Assembly: GCA_964564025.1 (NCBI GenBank)
Contig: CAZLZO010000024.1
Coordinates: 1-20,571 of the forward strand
Direction: 5' to 3'
Length of the DNA: 20,571 nt
Source of the DNA: DRYM01 sp964564025
GTDB taxonomy: Archaea > Thermoproteota > Thermoprotei_A > EX4484-217-1
In this document: piece after piece, positions 1 through 7,054 of the stretch
Numbering within the stretch: the first letter of the stretch is position 1
Layout: every line of letters starts with the position of its first letter
Translations under genes and position numbers: made by a program
The notes under the pieces: generated by a model
Told to the model about the DNA's origin: nothing
The model's input: only the letters and a program-made list of their open reading frames with translations
Database searches by the model: none

Positions 1-55
1 CCCCGGACCACCGGCTTAGAAGGCCGGCGCCCTATCCTGGCTAGGCGACGGGCCC
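1..55 (-). tRNA. tRNA-Arg(TCT), 3' part outside the window
   Basis: On the minus strand a cloverleaf starts at 55: acceptor strand GGGCCCG, U8, a D-arm, then anticodon stem CCGGC/GCCGG around loop CTTCTAA. The anticodon TCT (complement of 18-20) reads AGA arginine codons. The variable region and the first T-stem bases (CGGGG) run into the window edge, so the T-arm, the acceptor 3' strand and any CCA are not visible. There is no intron in the anticodon loop. A TATA-like box lies about 20 bases upstream. Confidence 0.9.
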
Positions 56-71
56 CTTTTCTTTCGGGTAC

Positions 72-82
72 TTATATTTTTT
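72..82 (-). promoter_or_regulatory. TATA-like box for tRNA-Arg
   Basis: The minus strand reads AAAAATATAAG here, centred about 22 bases upstream of the tRNA 5' end. That is close to the usual archaeal TATA-to-start distance. It lies between the end of the DUF434 gene and the tRNA, which suggests the tRNA is transcribed separately. The call rests on composition and spacing only. Confidence 0.5.
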
Positions 83-106
83 CTGAGTATTTTTTAAGTA
101 TTGCCG

Positions 107-841
107 TTATTCTCCTGTTAAAATTTTGTTTATGTAAACTATTTTCTCCGGGAAATGCTTTCTTACTACGTAATATGCTAAGTCAAAGATTTGAGGTGTT
201 CTCATAAGTATTACTATGTCACTTGATGAAACTATTCCTTTTTCTGCATACTCTATGATTCTCCTATCATTGCGGTCTGTAAGTAGTGTTTCGAAGTTTT
301 TTAAACCATGTTTCTTAGCTACTTCACTAACTAATGCAGCTACTTTGCCGCTAAAGCTTACTTGTTTGTCGAAGAAAAACACTGTTTTTGAAGGTTTAAG
401 CTTAACTATTTCACTTATTAGCATAATCACTATTTCCGCATGTTTGTTTTCGAACTTAAATTTCCTAAAAGACTTCATAACATCTCTTAGCATGTAATCA
501 TCGCATAGGAATACTTGGAAACATTCTGCTGCTGAAGAAATAGTTATTAACACGTTAAATCCGTCAATGAGCAGTGTTGAATTCTCTATAGCGCCTTCAT
601 CAACAAGTTTCTTACGTATGCTCTTGGCGGTTTCTTCATCATGTATGCATCTGTATAGAAGGGCTTTCTCGGGTTTAGATAGGTTGTAGCGTTGAACTAC
701 GAGGTTTAAAGCTGGTTTGTAAGGGTATTTTCTACATAAAAAGTATTTGTAATCTAATATTGCATCTACTAGTTCTTTCCTGAAAGTTATGGTTGACAAA
801 AAAGGCTTACCCGAATAGTTTAAAGGTTTCCTCAATAACAT
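107..841 (-). CDS. DUF434 family protein, PIN-like
   Basis: 244 residues that fit the archaeal DUF434 family. An N-terminal helical part (about 20-75: DYKYFLCRKYPYKPALNLV, RYNLS, RCIHD) is followed by a Rossmann-like half starting LIDGFNVLIT at 91-100. Acidic residues sit at D93, D114/D115, D158 and in SSDIVIL near 187, an arrangement like PIN-type nuclease folds. Nuclease activity is inference; the family has no firm function that I know of. The ATG at 839-841 lies 35 bases inside the 3' end of alaS, so translation is probably coupled to it. TTG codons at residues 3 and 15 are alternative starts, the latter just after the alaS stop. No minus-strand T-tract follows the stop. Confidence 0.8.
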   Translation of the reverse strand: MLLRKPLNYSGKPFLSTITFRKELVDAILDYKYFLCRKYPYKPALNLVVQRYNLSKPEKALLYRCIHDEETAKSIRKKLVDEGAIENSTLLIDGFNVLITISSAAECFQVFLCDDYMLRDVMKSFRKFKFENKHAEIVIMLISEIVKLKPSKTVFFFDKQVSFSGKVAALVSEVAKKHGLKNFETLLTDRNDRRIIEYAEKGIVSSSDIVILMRTPQIFDLAYYVVRKHFPEKIVYINKILTGE

Positions 842-3548
842 TTTCCAGCTTAACTTTTAGTTTTCCAGAGCCTGCTGCGTAATCTTCTCTTCCACCGCCT
901 TTTCCTTCAACTATTTTCTCAAATATTTTAGTAAGTATTTCCCTTGCTGAAGCTTTCTTAGCTAAGGCCTCATTACCTACTAGAATATTTACTAATACTC
1001 TATCTCCGCTTACATTGTAAATTACTGCTGCAGCCTTAGGTTCTTTAGTTGTAATTTTCCTAGCTAATTCCAAAATAACTTCCTTGCCTTTACCTGAATA
1101 TGTTGAAACAGCAATGTAGCCCCAGCTTGTCGGTTTCTTGGAAGCAAGTGTTTTCTCCGCTTCACTTTCAACCCATTCTCTTCTTAGCTTAGATAATTCA
1201 GTTTTCAGTGCTCTGTATTCTTCGATGAACTTCTCCATTCTAAGAATAGCGTCTTTGGGACTAGCACCTATTTTAGCAGCTAACTTCTCCAGAGTGTCTT
1301 CAAGTTCCCATACGTGTTTTAGTGCGTTTTCGGCAACAGTGTATTCTAATCTAATTACGCCATCCTGTATTCTATCAACATTTATTATCTTAATTAACCC
1401 TACTTCTCTAGTGTTTGTTACGTGAGTGCCAAAGCATGCTTCGACGTCCCAGTTTTCAACTTCAACAACCCTAATTATTCTCCCAGGAGGGACTCCTCCT
1501 TGGTAAAGTCTTAACCCGTATTTTGCTTCAGCTTCGTTTCTATCCATGAATTTAGCTGTAACTTTTCTTCCTTCGAAAACAACTTGGTTAGCTAATTTCT
1601 CTATTTCCCTAATTTCCTCCTTACTTAAAGGCTTATAATGTGTTATGTCGAGTCTTGCTTTATCAGGTCTTTTCTCAGCGCCAGCTTGCCAAACATGTTC
1701 TCCTAGAACCCTTCTAGCAGCTCCTAGGATTATATGCGTCGCCGTATGATGCTTCATCAGAGTGAATCTTCTACTCCAATCAATTTCTCCTTCAACATAA
1801 GTGTTTAAGGGTATTTCCACAAGCTCCTTTAGCTTATGAACTATTACATTACCCACTTTAATAACGTGAATTACTGTCGCTGAGGAACTACTACCCCACT
1901 TCAGCTTCCCTATGTCTGAAAGTTGCCCGCCGCCTTCAGCATAGAACGCTGTTTGATCTAAAACAACTAAGCCCGGTTTCGAGTAAACAACTTTCCCCTT
2001 AAACTTCCTTAAGTAAACGTTTTCATGGAAAAGCATTCGTGTTGGCGGTAGTTTCTCTAAATCCTCAAATATTTCCCTAGGCACCTCTAGTTCCTCTTCT
2101 CTAACCTCCGCTCTAGCATGTCTTTTAGCAACTATTGAGAAGAAGTTTGCTGGAACATGAACTACTGCTCCCTTCTTCTTAGCGACCTCCTCGACTATGT
2201 CCGGTGGAATACCGTGCGAATCATATAGTTCCACAAGGTCTTCTAAGCTTATTTCTCTTCTTCTCTTCAGAAGCCTTTCAACATAGCCTAATCCTCTAGT
2301 TAGTGTTTTCCTAAACCTTTCTTCCTCAAGATCAGTTACTTCCAAAATGTAGTTTTTCCTCTTAATAAGCTGCGGGAAGTCTTCACCCCAGAACTCTATT
2401 TGAAGCTCGACAAGGTCGCTTAGCCTAACATTTGAACCTAATTTAGCGAGGGCTCTTAAAGCTCTTCTCAACACTAATCTAGCAAGGTATCCTTCACCAG
2501 TATTTGAAGGTACTATGCCGTCAGCTAACATTAGAGCTAGTGTTTTAGTGTGGTCGAGAACAGCGAAGACCTTCTCAATTTTCTCTAAAAGCTCCTTGGT
2601 TTCCTCATAAGATAGATTTATTGCTCTAGCAACTCTCCTATAATATCCCTCTAAAGACACAGTGTCTTCAGGTTCAAACGTTGAAGAATATCTTCCAGCT
2701 ACGTAGAAAACTTGCTCCTCAGGTTCTTCAACACCTATTTTCTCAAAGAATTTCTTGACTAAATCACCGTAAATCGCATGGAACCCTGTAGGTGTTTTTT
2801 GGGTAAGCCACGCTATTCTCTCAATACCGTAGCCTGTATCTACAACTTTAAGAGGCATTGGCACATAGTTTCCATCGACAACCTTGTATTGCATGAAAAC
2901 CAGTGTAGCTACCTCCAACCCCTTAACAGTTACTTCGAAGCATGGCCCGGCGTTACCTCCTCCTTCCCACCAGGACTCCTTAAGTGTTAGGTCCTCTGGT
3001 TTCACACCTATTTCTTCAGTAAAGAATTCGAAAGCGTACTTTACTGTTTCATTTTTCCAGTAAACGGGTTTGTCAGGATAGTTGAATGCGTGATGTCCTC
3101 CCATTTCGAAAGTTGTTAAGTGCCTACCAGCTGTCTTTCCAACATTATCTATGTCCTCAAGTCTTATGCATGGTTGGGAAACAACTAGTGGATTAGCTGG
3201 AGGCGGAACCACGCCATCTGTTACGAACGGTTGGAAATCAACTATACTAGCTATTGTTAGGTATAGGTCTTCACGCCACCTAGCAACTACGGGTTTAGGC
3301 TCTATAGGTTTGTGTCCATGTCTTCTAAAGAACTCGATAAATGTTTTCCTGGCTTTCCTAACAGTAAGCGGCTTAAGCTTATAGTTTAAGTCGAAAAACT
3401 CATATTCAACACATGGCGAATCATTGCAGTATACTTGGTCTTTATTTAATGTCCAAAACCAACTCCCACATTTCGGACATTGTTTTCTCACAAAACCCAT
3501 TTCCTCAAAGAATTTAACCCTAAACTCTTTAGGATCAACTTTTACCAT
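807..3548 (-). CDS. alaS: Alanyl-tRNA synthetase, archaeal type
   Basis: 913 residues, normal length for archaeal AlaRS, which charges tRNA-Ala and hydrolyses mischarged Ser/Gly. An archaeal N-terminal extension has a zinc-like CPKC (24-27) and C41/C46 pair. The class II catalytic core follows with FEMGGHHAFNYP (147-158), NAGPCFEV (199-206) and motif 3 VVDTGYGIERIAW (235-247). The editing domain shows FYAEGGGQLSD (535-545), HHTATH (600-605) and CFGTH (705-709), which supply the metal-binding His/Cys set. The C-terminal domain ends with a GGGR...AAGSGK segment near 880-895. All key motifs are intact. The start ATG has GGTGAG about six bases upstream (3555-3560). The gene is followed by an overlapping DUF434 gene. 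Its substrate type, tRNA-Ala(CGC), is at 19288-19364. Confidence 0.98.
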   Translation of the reverse strand: MVKVDPKEFRVKFFEEMGFVRKQCPKCGSWFWTLNKDQVYCNDSPCVEYEFFDLNYKLKPLTVRKARKTFIEFFRRHGHKPIEPKPVVARWREDLYLTIASIVDFQPFVTDGVVPPPANPLVVSQPCIRLEDIDNVGKTAGRHLTTFEMGGHHAFNYPDKPVYWKNETVKYAFEFFTEEIGVKPEDLTLKESWWEGGGNAGPCFEVTVKGLEVATLVFMQYKVVDGNYVPMPLKVVDTGYGIERIAWLTQKTPTGFHAIYGDLVKKFFEKIGVEEPEEQVFYVAGRYSSTFEPEDTVSLEGYYRRVARAINLSYEETKELLEKIEKVFAVLDHTKTLALMLADGIVPSNTGEGYLARLVLRRALRALAKLGSNVRLSDLVELQIEFWGEDFPQLIKRKNYILEVTDLEEERFRKTLTRGLGYVERLLKRRREISLEDLVELYDSHGIPPDIVEEVAKKKGAVVHVPANFFSIVAKRHARAEVREEELEVPREIFEDLEKLPPTRMLFHENVYLRKFKGKVVYSKPGLVVLDQTAFYAEGGGQLSDIGKLKWGSSSSATVIHVIKVGNVIVHKLKELVEIPLNTYVEGEIDWSRRFTLMKHHTATHIILGAARRVLGEHVWQAGAEKRPDKARLDITHYKPLSKEEIREIEKLANQVVFEGRKVTAKFMDRNEAEAKYGLRLYQGGVPPGRIIRVVEVENWDVEACFGTHVTNTREVGLIKIINVDRIQDGVIRLEYTVAENALKHVWELEDTLEKLAAKIGASPKDAILRMEKFIEEYRALKTELSKLRREWVESEAEKTLASKKPTSWGYIAVSTYSGKGKEVILELARKITTKEPKAAAVIYNVSGDRVLVNILVGNEALAKKASAREILTKIFEKIVEGKGGGREDYAAGSGKLKVKLENVIEETFKLFG

Positions 3549-3598
3549 ACAATACTCACCACTGCACGTTAAGCCGTATAAGAATTAAGGATTTATTA

Positions 3599-3611
3599 CG
3601 AATTAAATTTG
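3599..3611 (-). promoter_or_regulatory. Possible promoter (TATA-like) for alaS
   Basis: The minus strand reads CAAATTTAATTCG in the 123-base gap between L12 and alaS. A start about 25 bases downstream would leave a leader of about 30 bases that includes the GGTGAG ribosome site. A second TATA-like stretch, TTCTTATACGG (complement of 3574-3584), is closer to the gene and would remove most of the ribosome site. The choice is uncertain. Confidence 0.35.
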
Positions 3612-3671
3612 TGCTCTAAAGAACTCAAAAACACGTACTAAGCTTATACTCTAGAAAATACTTGTGCCACA

Positions 3672-3998
3672 TTATCCGAATAGGGACTCTAGTCCGGCAG
3701 CTATTTCTTCTTCGCTAACTTCTTCTTCCTTCTTTTCCTCTTCCTCTTTCTTTTCCTCTTCCTTCTTCTCAGCTTCAGCAGGTGCTGCAACCGCAGCAGC
3801 AGCTGGTGCTGCAGCTACAGGTAATGCAGCTGTCTTTATTACTTCATCTATATTTACCTGTTTTAATGCTGCAACAAGTGCTTTAACCTTTACTTCATCA
3901 ACTTCTATACCTGCTGCTTCAAGAACTTTTTTAACATTTTCCTCAGTAATGTCCTTTTTTGCTACGTGAAGGAGGAGGCTTGCGTAAATGTACTCGAT
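3672..3998 (-). CDS. rpl12: Ribosomal stalk protein P1/L12, AUC start codon
   Basis: 108 residues, the usual length of archaeal P1 (L12). Several dimers bind uL10 and recruit translation factors to the ribosome. The protein begins with the family signature xEYIYASLLLHVAKKDITEEN, has the dimerisation helices (1-60), an Ala-rich hinge (about 63-78) and a Glu/Lys-rich tail ending EEEIAAGLESLFG, identical to the end of uL10. The frame contains no ATG, GTG or TTG between the upstream in-frame stop and its own stop. The codon at the conserved Met position is ATC (complement of 3996-3998). A nine-base Shine-Dalgarno match, GGAGGTGAT (complement of 4004-4012), lies five bases before it. I therefore read it as an AUC start; a base error (G to C) is the alternative. 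Ordinary gene callers would miss this gene or call the antisense frame instead. Confidence 0.93.
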   Translation of the reverse strand: MEYIYASLLLHVAKKDITEENVKKVLEAAGIEVDEVKVKALVAALKQVNIDEVIKTAALPVAAAPAAAAVAAPAEAEKKEEEKKEEEEKKEEEVSEEEIAAGLESLFG

Positions 3999-4003
3999 CC
4001 CTA

Positions 4004-4012
4004 ATCACCTCC
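4004..4012 (-). promoter_or_regulatory. Full-length Shine-Dalgarno site of L12
   Basis: GGAGGTGAT on the minus strand can pair over nine bases with the conserved archaeal 16S 3' end (...ATCACCTCC). From the core GGAGG to the ATC codon there are nine bases, good spacing. This is the longest such match seen in the window and fixes the start at 3998 despite the non-standard codon. Confidence 0.8.
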
Positions 4013-4041
4013 CAGCTTGTCGGTTCTAAAGGAGGTTAGTG

Positions 4042-4055
4042 TAAATATTTAAAGG
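4042..4055 (-). promoter_or_regulatory. Promoter (TATA-like) for L12
   Basis: The minus strand reads CCTTTAAATATTTA in the 88 bases between uL10 and L12. A start about 25 bases downstream gives a leader of about 25-30 bases that keeps the Shine-Dalgarno site. A separate promoter would fit the need for several L12 copies per uL10. Confidence 0.5.
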
Positions 4056-4070
4056 TAACGTAGCTTTACA

Positions 4071-4080
4071 CAAAAAGAAA
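4071..4080 (-). terminator. T-rich stretch after uL10
   Basis: The minus strand reads TTTCTTTTTG a few bases after the uL10 stop codon. Archaeal intrinsic termination needs little more than a T-tract in the non-template strand. With the L12 promoter just beyond, this would separate the two transcripts at least partly. Confidence 0.35.
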
Positions 4081-4086
4081 CATGTT

Positions 4087-5097
4087 TTATCCAAATAGAG
4101 ACTCTAAACCTGCAGCTATTTCCTCCTCAGCTACCTCTTCTTTCTTTTCCTCTTCTTTTTCTTCTTTCTTTTCCTCAGTAGGAGGCATGATAGCTGTTGG
4201 TGCTGCAATTTCTAAGCCAAGTTCTGGAGCTATTTGTGAAATTTGTGCTGCTAAAGCATAAGCTATGCTAACGTATTTTGCGAATACATACTCTGCTGTT
4301 TCAGCAGTTATGAACGCTGTCTCAGCAGCAATAGCTAATGCGCTAATGTAGGCTTTCGCTAATGTAAGTTTAAGTATCTCCGGTTCGGGGAATGCTACTT
4401 CAACACCTATCTTTAACGCGTTAATATAGGCTTCAGCGATTTCGCTACGATACCTGTCGAGGTCGAGCTTAAGGTCTTCAGCTTTAAATATTAATCCATC
4501 AGCATATGCTACTTTAAGTTTGACACCTACCTCTAAAGGTTTAATATCAAGTTTCTGAAGTATAGAAGCCAATTCTGGAGATATTTTATCTCCAGGCTTA
4601 GCTACAACGGTGTCTTTAGTTATCCAAATTGTTCCTTCCTGGATCTTAGTGGGTATTTTAAGCTTACCGAAAGTGCTAAGTATGGGGCCAGGAGGTATTC
4701 CCGTGTTTCCAGATGGAATAACGACTTCCCTATCGACAATATCTCCTGGTTTAGCATAGGTTGGAATCTTATATTTTTCAAGAAGCATGTAAAGTTCGAA
4801 GGGATTAATGTTTGTGAATAGGAAGATGTTTGAGCCTTCTAGAAACTCTTTGAGTTTCTCCAAACCGGGTTTCTCATGAACAATTTTGTCTATGGCTATT
4901 CTCATTAAAGTGTTTTTACTAACCCTCATGAAAACCTTATTTCTTAAAGCCTTCCTTATTTGTTGAAGCTGAGCTGTAGGGAGCTTTGTCAAATCAGCTA
5001 TGGCTACTACACTATATTTCTTTAGGAGACCTGCTAGAAACTCTACTTCCCTAATTTTCCACTCCGGGATTTTCCTAACTCTCTTAAGCATACTCAT
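4087..5097 (-). CDS. rplP0: Ribosomal protein uL10 (P0), stalk base
   Basis: 336 residues, typical of archaeal uL10. It binds 23S rRNA together with uL11 and anchors the L12 dimers. The N-terminal rRNA-binding domain (about 1-110) contains SVVAIADLTKLPTAQLQQIRK and VSKNTLMRIAI. It is followed by the archaeal/eukaryal insertion (about 110-185; IPSGNTGIPPGPILSTF) and a long helical spine with Ala-rich repeats that bind L12 (about 215-290). The acidic Glu/Lys tail ends EEEIAAGLESLFG, shared with L12. A GAGGTG site lies in the last codons of uL1, 11 bases before the first ATG. A second ATG is at codon 3. It follows uL1 with a two-base gap, so it belongs to the secE-spt5-uL11-uL1-uL10 operon. Confidence 0.98.
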   Translation of the reverse strand: MSMLKRVRKIPEWKIREVEFLAGLLKKYSVVAIADLTKLPTAQLQQIRKALRNKVFMRVSKNTLMRIAIDKIVHEKPGLEKLKEFLEGSNIFLFTNINPFELYMLLEKYKIPTYAKPGDIVDREVVIPSGNTGIPPGPILSTFGKLKIPTKIQEGTIWITKDTVVAKPGDKISPELASILQKLDIKPLEVGVKLKVAYADGLIFKAEDLKLDLDRYRSEIAEAYINALKIGVEVAFPEPEILKLTLAKAYISALAIAAETAFITAETAEYVFAKYVSIAYALAAQISQIAPELGLEIAAPTAIMPPTEEKKEEKEEEKKEEVAEEEIAAGLESLFG

Positions 5098-5099
5098 CC

Positions 5100-5756
5100 C
5101 TACTTCTTCACCTCAACAGCTGGTCCCATTGTTGTTTTAACAACTACTTTCGCAATATTGTATTTGGGGTTCTTAAGTTTCGATGCTACGGTTGAAATTA
5201 CTGTTAAAGCATTTTCTACAAGCTCGTCAGTGTTCATGTCTTCGGTTCCTATTCTACACATAATCTGTGGTTGATCCTTAGTCCTTATGAACACGGCTCT
5301 CCTATACATTTCTATAACTGCTTTAATATCTGAGGTTATAGGCACGGGTACAGGTATTTTTCCTCTAGGACCCAATGCTGGGCCAATAACTCTTCCAGCT
5401 TGACCCATCATGTCTGTTCTTATAAGAACCCAGTCGCATTCTTGAGCTAATTTTTTAGCTAACTTCCTGTTTTCAGCCATAAGCTTAAGTTCCTCTCTTG
5501 AAACAACCCTGTATGCTCCAGCCTCCTTAGCCTTTAATGCCATATCCCCGTCTGCTATTACACAAATTTTCACATTCTTTCTAGGCGAATGAGGTAGGAA
5601 TATTGTTTCCCTAATTCTTCCCTCAGGACTTCTAATGTCCACATCTCTTAAAACAACTATTAATTCAACGGACTGTTTAAACCTTCTCTTCTTACTTGAC
5701 TTAATAGCTTCCTCCAATGCTTTAGTAAGGTTTTCTTTAGATACAACTTCCGACAC
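5100..5756 (-). CDS. rpl1: Ribosomal protein uL1
   Basis: 218 residues, the usual size. uL1 binds the 23S L1 stalk and helps move deacylated tRNA out of the E site. Visible family segments are FKQSVELIVVLRDVDIRSPEGRIRE split over 26-51, the central domain with a Lys-rich edge, MGQAGRVIGPALGPRGKIPVP (about 117-137) and the C-terminal VKTTMGPAVEV. The start is GTG (complement of 5754-5756) behind a strong GGAGGGG site. It sits 18 bases after uL11 and two bases before uL10. In methanogens and in bacteria uL1 represses its own operon by binding a copy of its rRNA site in the mRNA; I did not identify such a site here. Confidence 0.98.
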   Translation of the reverse strand: MSEVVSKENLTKALEEAIKSSKKRRFKQSVELIVVLRDVDIRSPEGRIRETIFLPHSPRKNVKICVIADGDMALKAKEAGAYRVVSREELKLMAENRKLAKKLAQECDWVLIRTDMMGQAGRVIGPALGPRGKIPVPVPITSDIKAVIEMYRRAVFIRTKDQPQIMCRIGTEDMNTDELVENALTVISTVASKLKNPKYNIAKVVVKTTMGPAVEVKK

Positions 5757-5774
5757 TTACTTTCCCCTCCACAT

Positions 5775-6287
5775 TCACTCTTCTTTCTGATATTCTTCCT
5801 CATACTTAGCTATTATGTCATCATATTTTCCTTCATCTATTTCTTTAGAAACTATTTTCGGATCCTTTCCCTCAACAGTTATCCCTATTGACCTAGCTGA
5901 GCCTAAAATCATTTTTACAGCTTTCTTAAGTGTTTTAGCTAGGAGCTGTTTCTTCTTAGCTAAAGCTATTTCAACTATTTTTTCAAAAGGTAAATCACCT
6001 ATTTTCTGATGTGCCGGGTCTCCTGAAGGTTCTTTAGCACCAACTGCTTTCAGTAGTAGAGCCGTTGTTGTCGGTACTCCAACTTCAACTCTAAACTTCT
6101 TAGTTTCAGTGTCAACAATTACCTTTACTGGAACAGTTAGTCCCTCATAGCTTTTAGTTGCTTCATTTATTTTATTAACAACTTCAACAACATTAACTCC
6201 TAAGGGGCCTAATGATGGCCCTATGGGTGGTCCGGGATTTGCTTTACCACCTTCAATAAGGAATGTTAATACTTTCTCCTTAGCCAT
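5775..6287 (-). CDS. rpl11: Ribosomal protein uL11
   Basis: About 170 residues. uL11 sits at the stalk base in the GTPase-associated centre. The N-terminal domain holds FLIEGGKANPGPPIGPSLGP and LGVNVVEVVNKINEATK; the C-terminal rRNA-binding domain holds KTLKKAVKMILGSARSIGITVEG. The frame opens at ATG 6293, which overlaps the spt5 stop by four bases (ATGA). I prefer the ATG two codons later (6287): GGTGG lies nine bases before it but only three before the first, and it aligns better with family N-termini. Stop-start overlap indicates translational coupling to spt5. Confidence 0.97.
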   Translation of the reverse strand: MAKEKVLTFLIEGGKANPGPPIGPSLGPLGVNVVEVVNKINEATKSYEGLTVPVKVIVDTETKKFRVEVGVPTTTALLLKAVGAKEPSGDPAHQKIGDLPFEKIVEIALAKKKQLLAKTLKKAVKMILGSARSIGITVEGKDPKIVSKEIDEGKYDDIIAKYEEEYQKEE

Positions 6288-6289
6288 TT

Positions 6290-6781
6290 TCATGCGCCAC
6301 CCTGTGTTTGCTGCTTCCTAACAGGTTTAACATAATCTCCTGAAACCATTATTTGGAGGGGATAGGATGATTCTAAAATGTTAAGTACTGCTTCGTTTTT
6401 AGCTACATCAACCCTAATAATTTTAGCTTTCATACCTCTGAAGGGGCCTGCAACAATTTCGACAATATCTCCTTCCTTAAGACCTATAAGTGGTGATTTA
6501 GGTATGAGCGCTCTTTTAATATCCTCGTCACTAAAAACTCCGGGAACGAGGCCTTTAACATGTTTTAAATCTTGAATTGCATTGTAAACAACGTTTGGTC
6601 CAGGAGCTTCTAATATAACGTATCCTTTAGCGTTAGGAGGAACAATTATTGCTTTAACATCTAGGTTTGCTGCTCTAACACGATTATATATGAGCATAGC
6701 TACATTCATTTCTTGACCTGCAGTTGTCCTAACAGCGTAGAAGCGTGTGAGACGCCTTGGAGCCGCAGTGTTTTCTCCCAT
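6290..6781 (-). CDS. spt5: Transcription elongation factor Spt5
   Basis: 163 residues, the standard archaeal Spt5 form, homologous to bacterial NusG. An NGN domain (about 12-92; TRFYAVRTTAGQEMNVA, GYVILEAPG, VKGLVPG) binds the RNA polymerase clamp. A KOW domain follows (about 99-155; LKEGDIVEIVAGPFRGMKAK). Archaeal Spt5 normally acts with Spt4, which is not in this window. The gene begins 12 bases after secE and overlaps uL11, the classic order in which transcription, export and ribosome stalk genes are linked. A GGTGA site precedes the ATG. Confidence 0.97.
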   Translation of the reverse strand: MGENTAAPRRLTRFYAVRTTAGQEMNVAMLIYNRVRAANLDVKAIIVPPNAKGYVILEAPGPNVVYNAIQDLKHVKGLVPGVFSDEDIKRALIPKSPLIGLKEGDIVEIVAGPFRGMKAKIIRVDVAKNEAVLNILESSYPLQIMVSGDYVKPVRKQQTQGGA

Positions 6782-6793
6782 TTAGTTTCACCA

Positions 6794-6964
6794 CTAAATT
6801 CTGGATACGAGATAAGCAACTAACTTAACTAGGTAAGCTATCCCACCTACTAGGAAGAAGGCTAAGAATGAAATTTTAATTGAAAGTAAGTATTCTTCCC
6901 TATCAGGTTTCCTTGAAAGCCTCACTATTTTCTTCCACATAGAGACTATTTCGTTTAGCCTCAT
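6794..6964 (-). CDS. secE: Preprotein translocase SecE (Sec61 gamma)
   Basis: 56 residues, short as usual for the archaeal subunit. SecE clamps the SecY channel in the cytoplasmic membrane. The order is a short amphipathic helix with MWKKIVRLSRKPDREEYLLS (9-28), carrying the conserved R-x-x-R-K-P-D/x-E-E/x pattern, then one membrane helix (about 30-52; ISFLAFFLVGGIAYLVKLVA) and a three-residue tail. It begins at the ATG complementary to 6962-6964. It is the first gene of the secE-spt5-uL11-uL1-uL10 operon, which is where archaea usually keep it. Confidence 0.95.
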   Translation of the reverse strand: MRLNEIVSMWKKIVRLSRKPDREEYLLSIKISFLAFFLVGGIAYLVKLVAYLVSRI

Positions 6965-6992
6965 TATAAACCATCCTTAATTGTTTGCTTTC

Positions 6993-7004
6993 GTAAATAT
7001 ATGC
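6993..7004 (-). promoter_or_regulatory. Promoter (TATA-like) for the secE-uL10 operon
   Basis: The minus strand reads GCATATATTTACG across this position, about 35 bases before the secE ATG, so a start near 6973 leaves a leader of about 10 bases. A weaker TATA-like stretch, ACTTATAGGC (complement of 7011-7020), lies further upstream. The 90-base gap before secE is the largest break between minus-strand genes from 4087 to 12222. Confidence 0.5.
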
Positions 7005-7054
7005 ACGCTAGCCTATAAGTGCCTCGTGTTTTTAAACTCTTCTATCTGTTGTTA

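Noticed and set aside
1138..3384. Several plus-strand open frames opposite alaS
   Set aside because: They resemble no family and lie antisense to a gene with all its motifs intact.
3664..3969. A plus-strand open frame with an ATG, rich in Ser, Ala and Phe
   Set aside because: It is the exact antisense of the L12 gene. The low-complexity Ser/Phe stretches mirror the Glu/Lys and Ala codons. Because L12 lacks a standard start, this false frame is easy to call by mistake.
1121..4025. A 15-base identical stretch, CCCAGCTTGTCGGTT, at 1121-1135 and 4011-4025
   Set aside because: One copy is coding sequence in alaS, the other lies upstream of L12. About one such match is expected by chance in a window this size, and the flanks differ.
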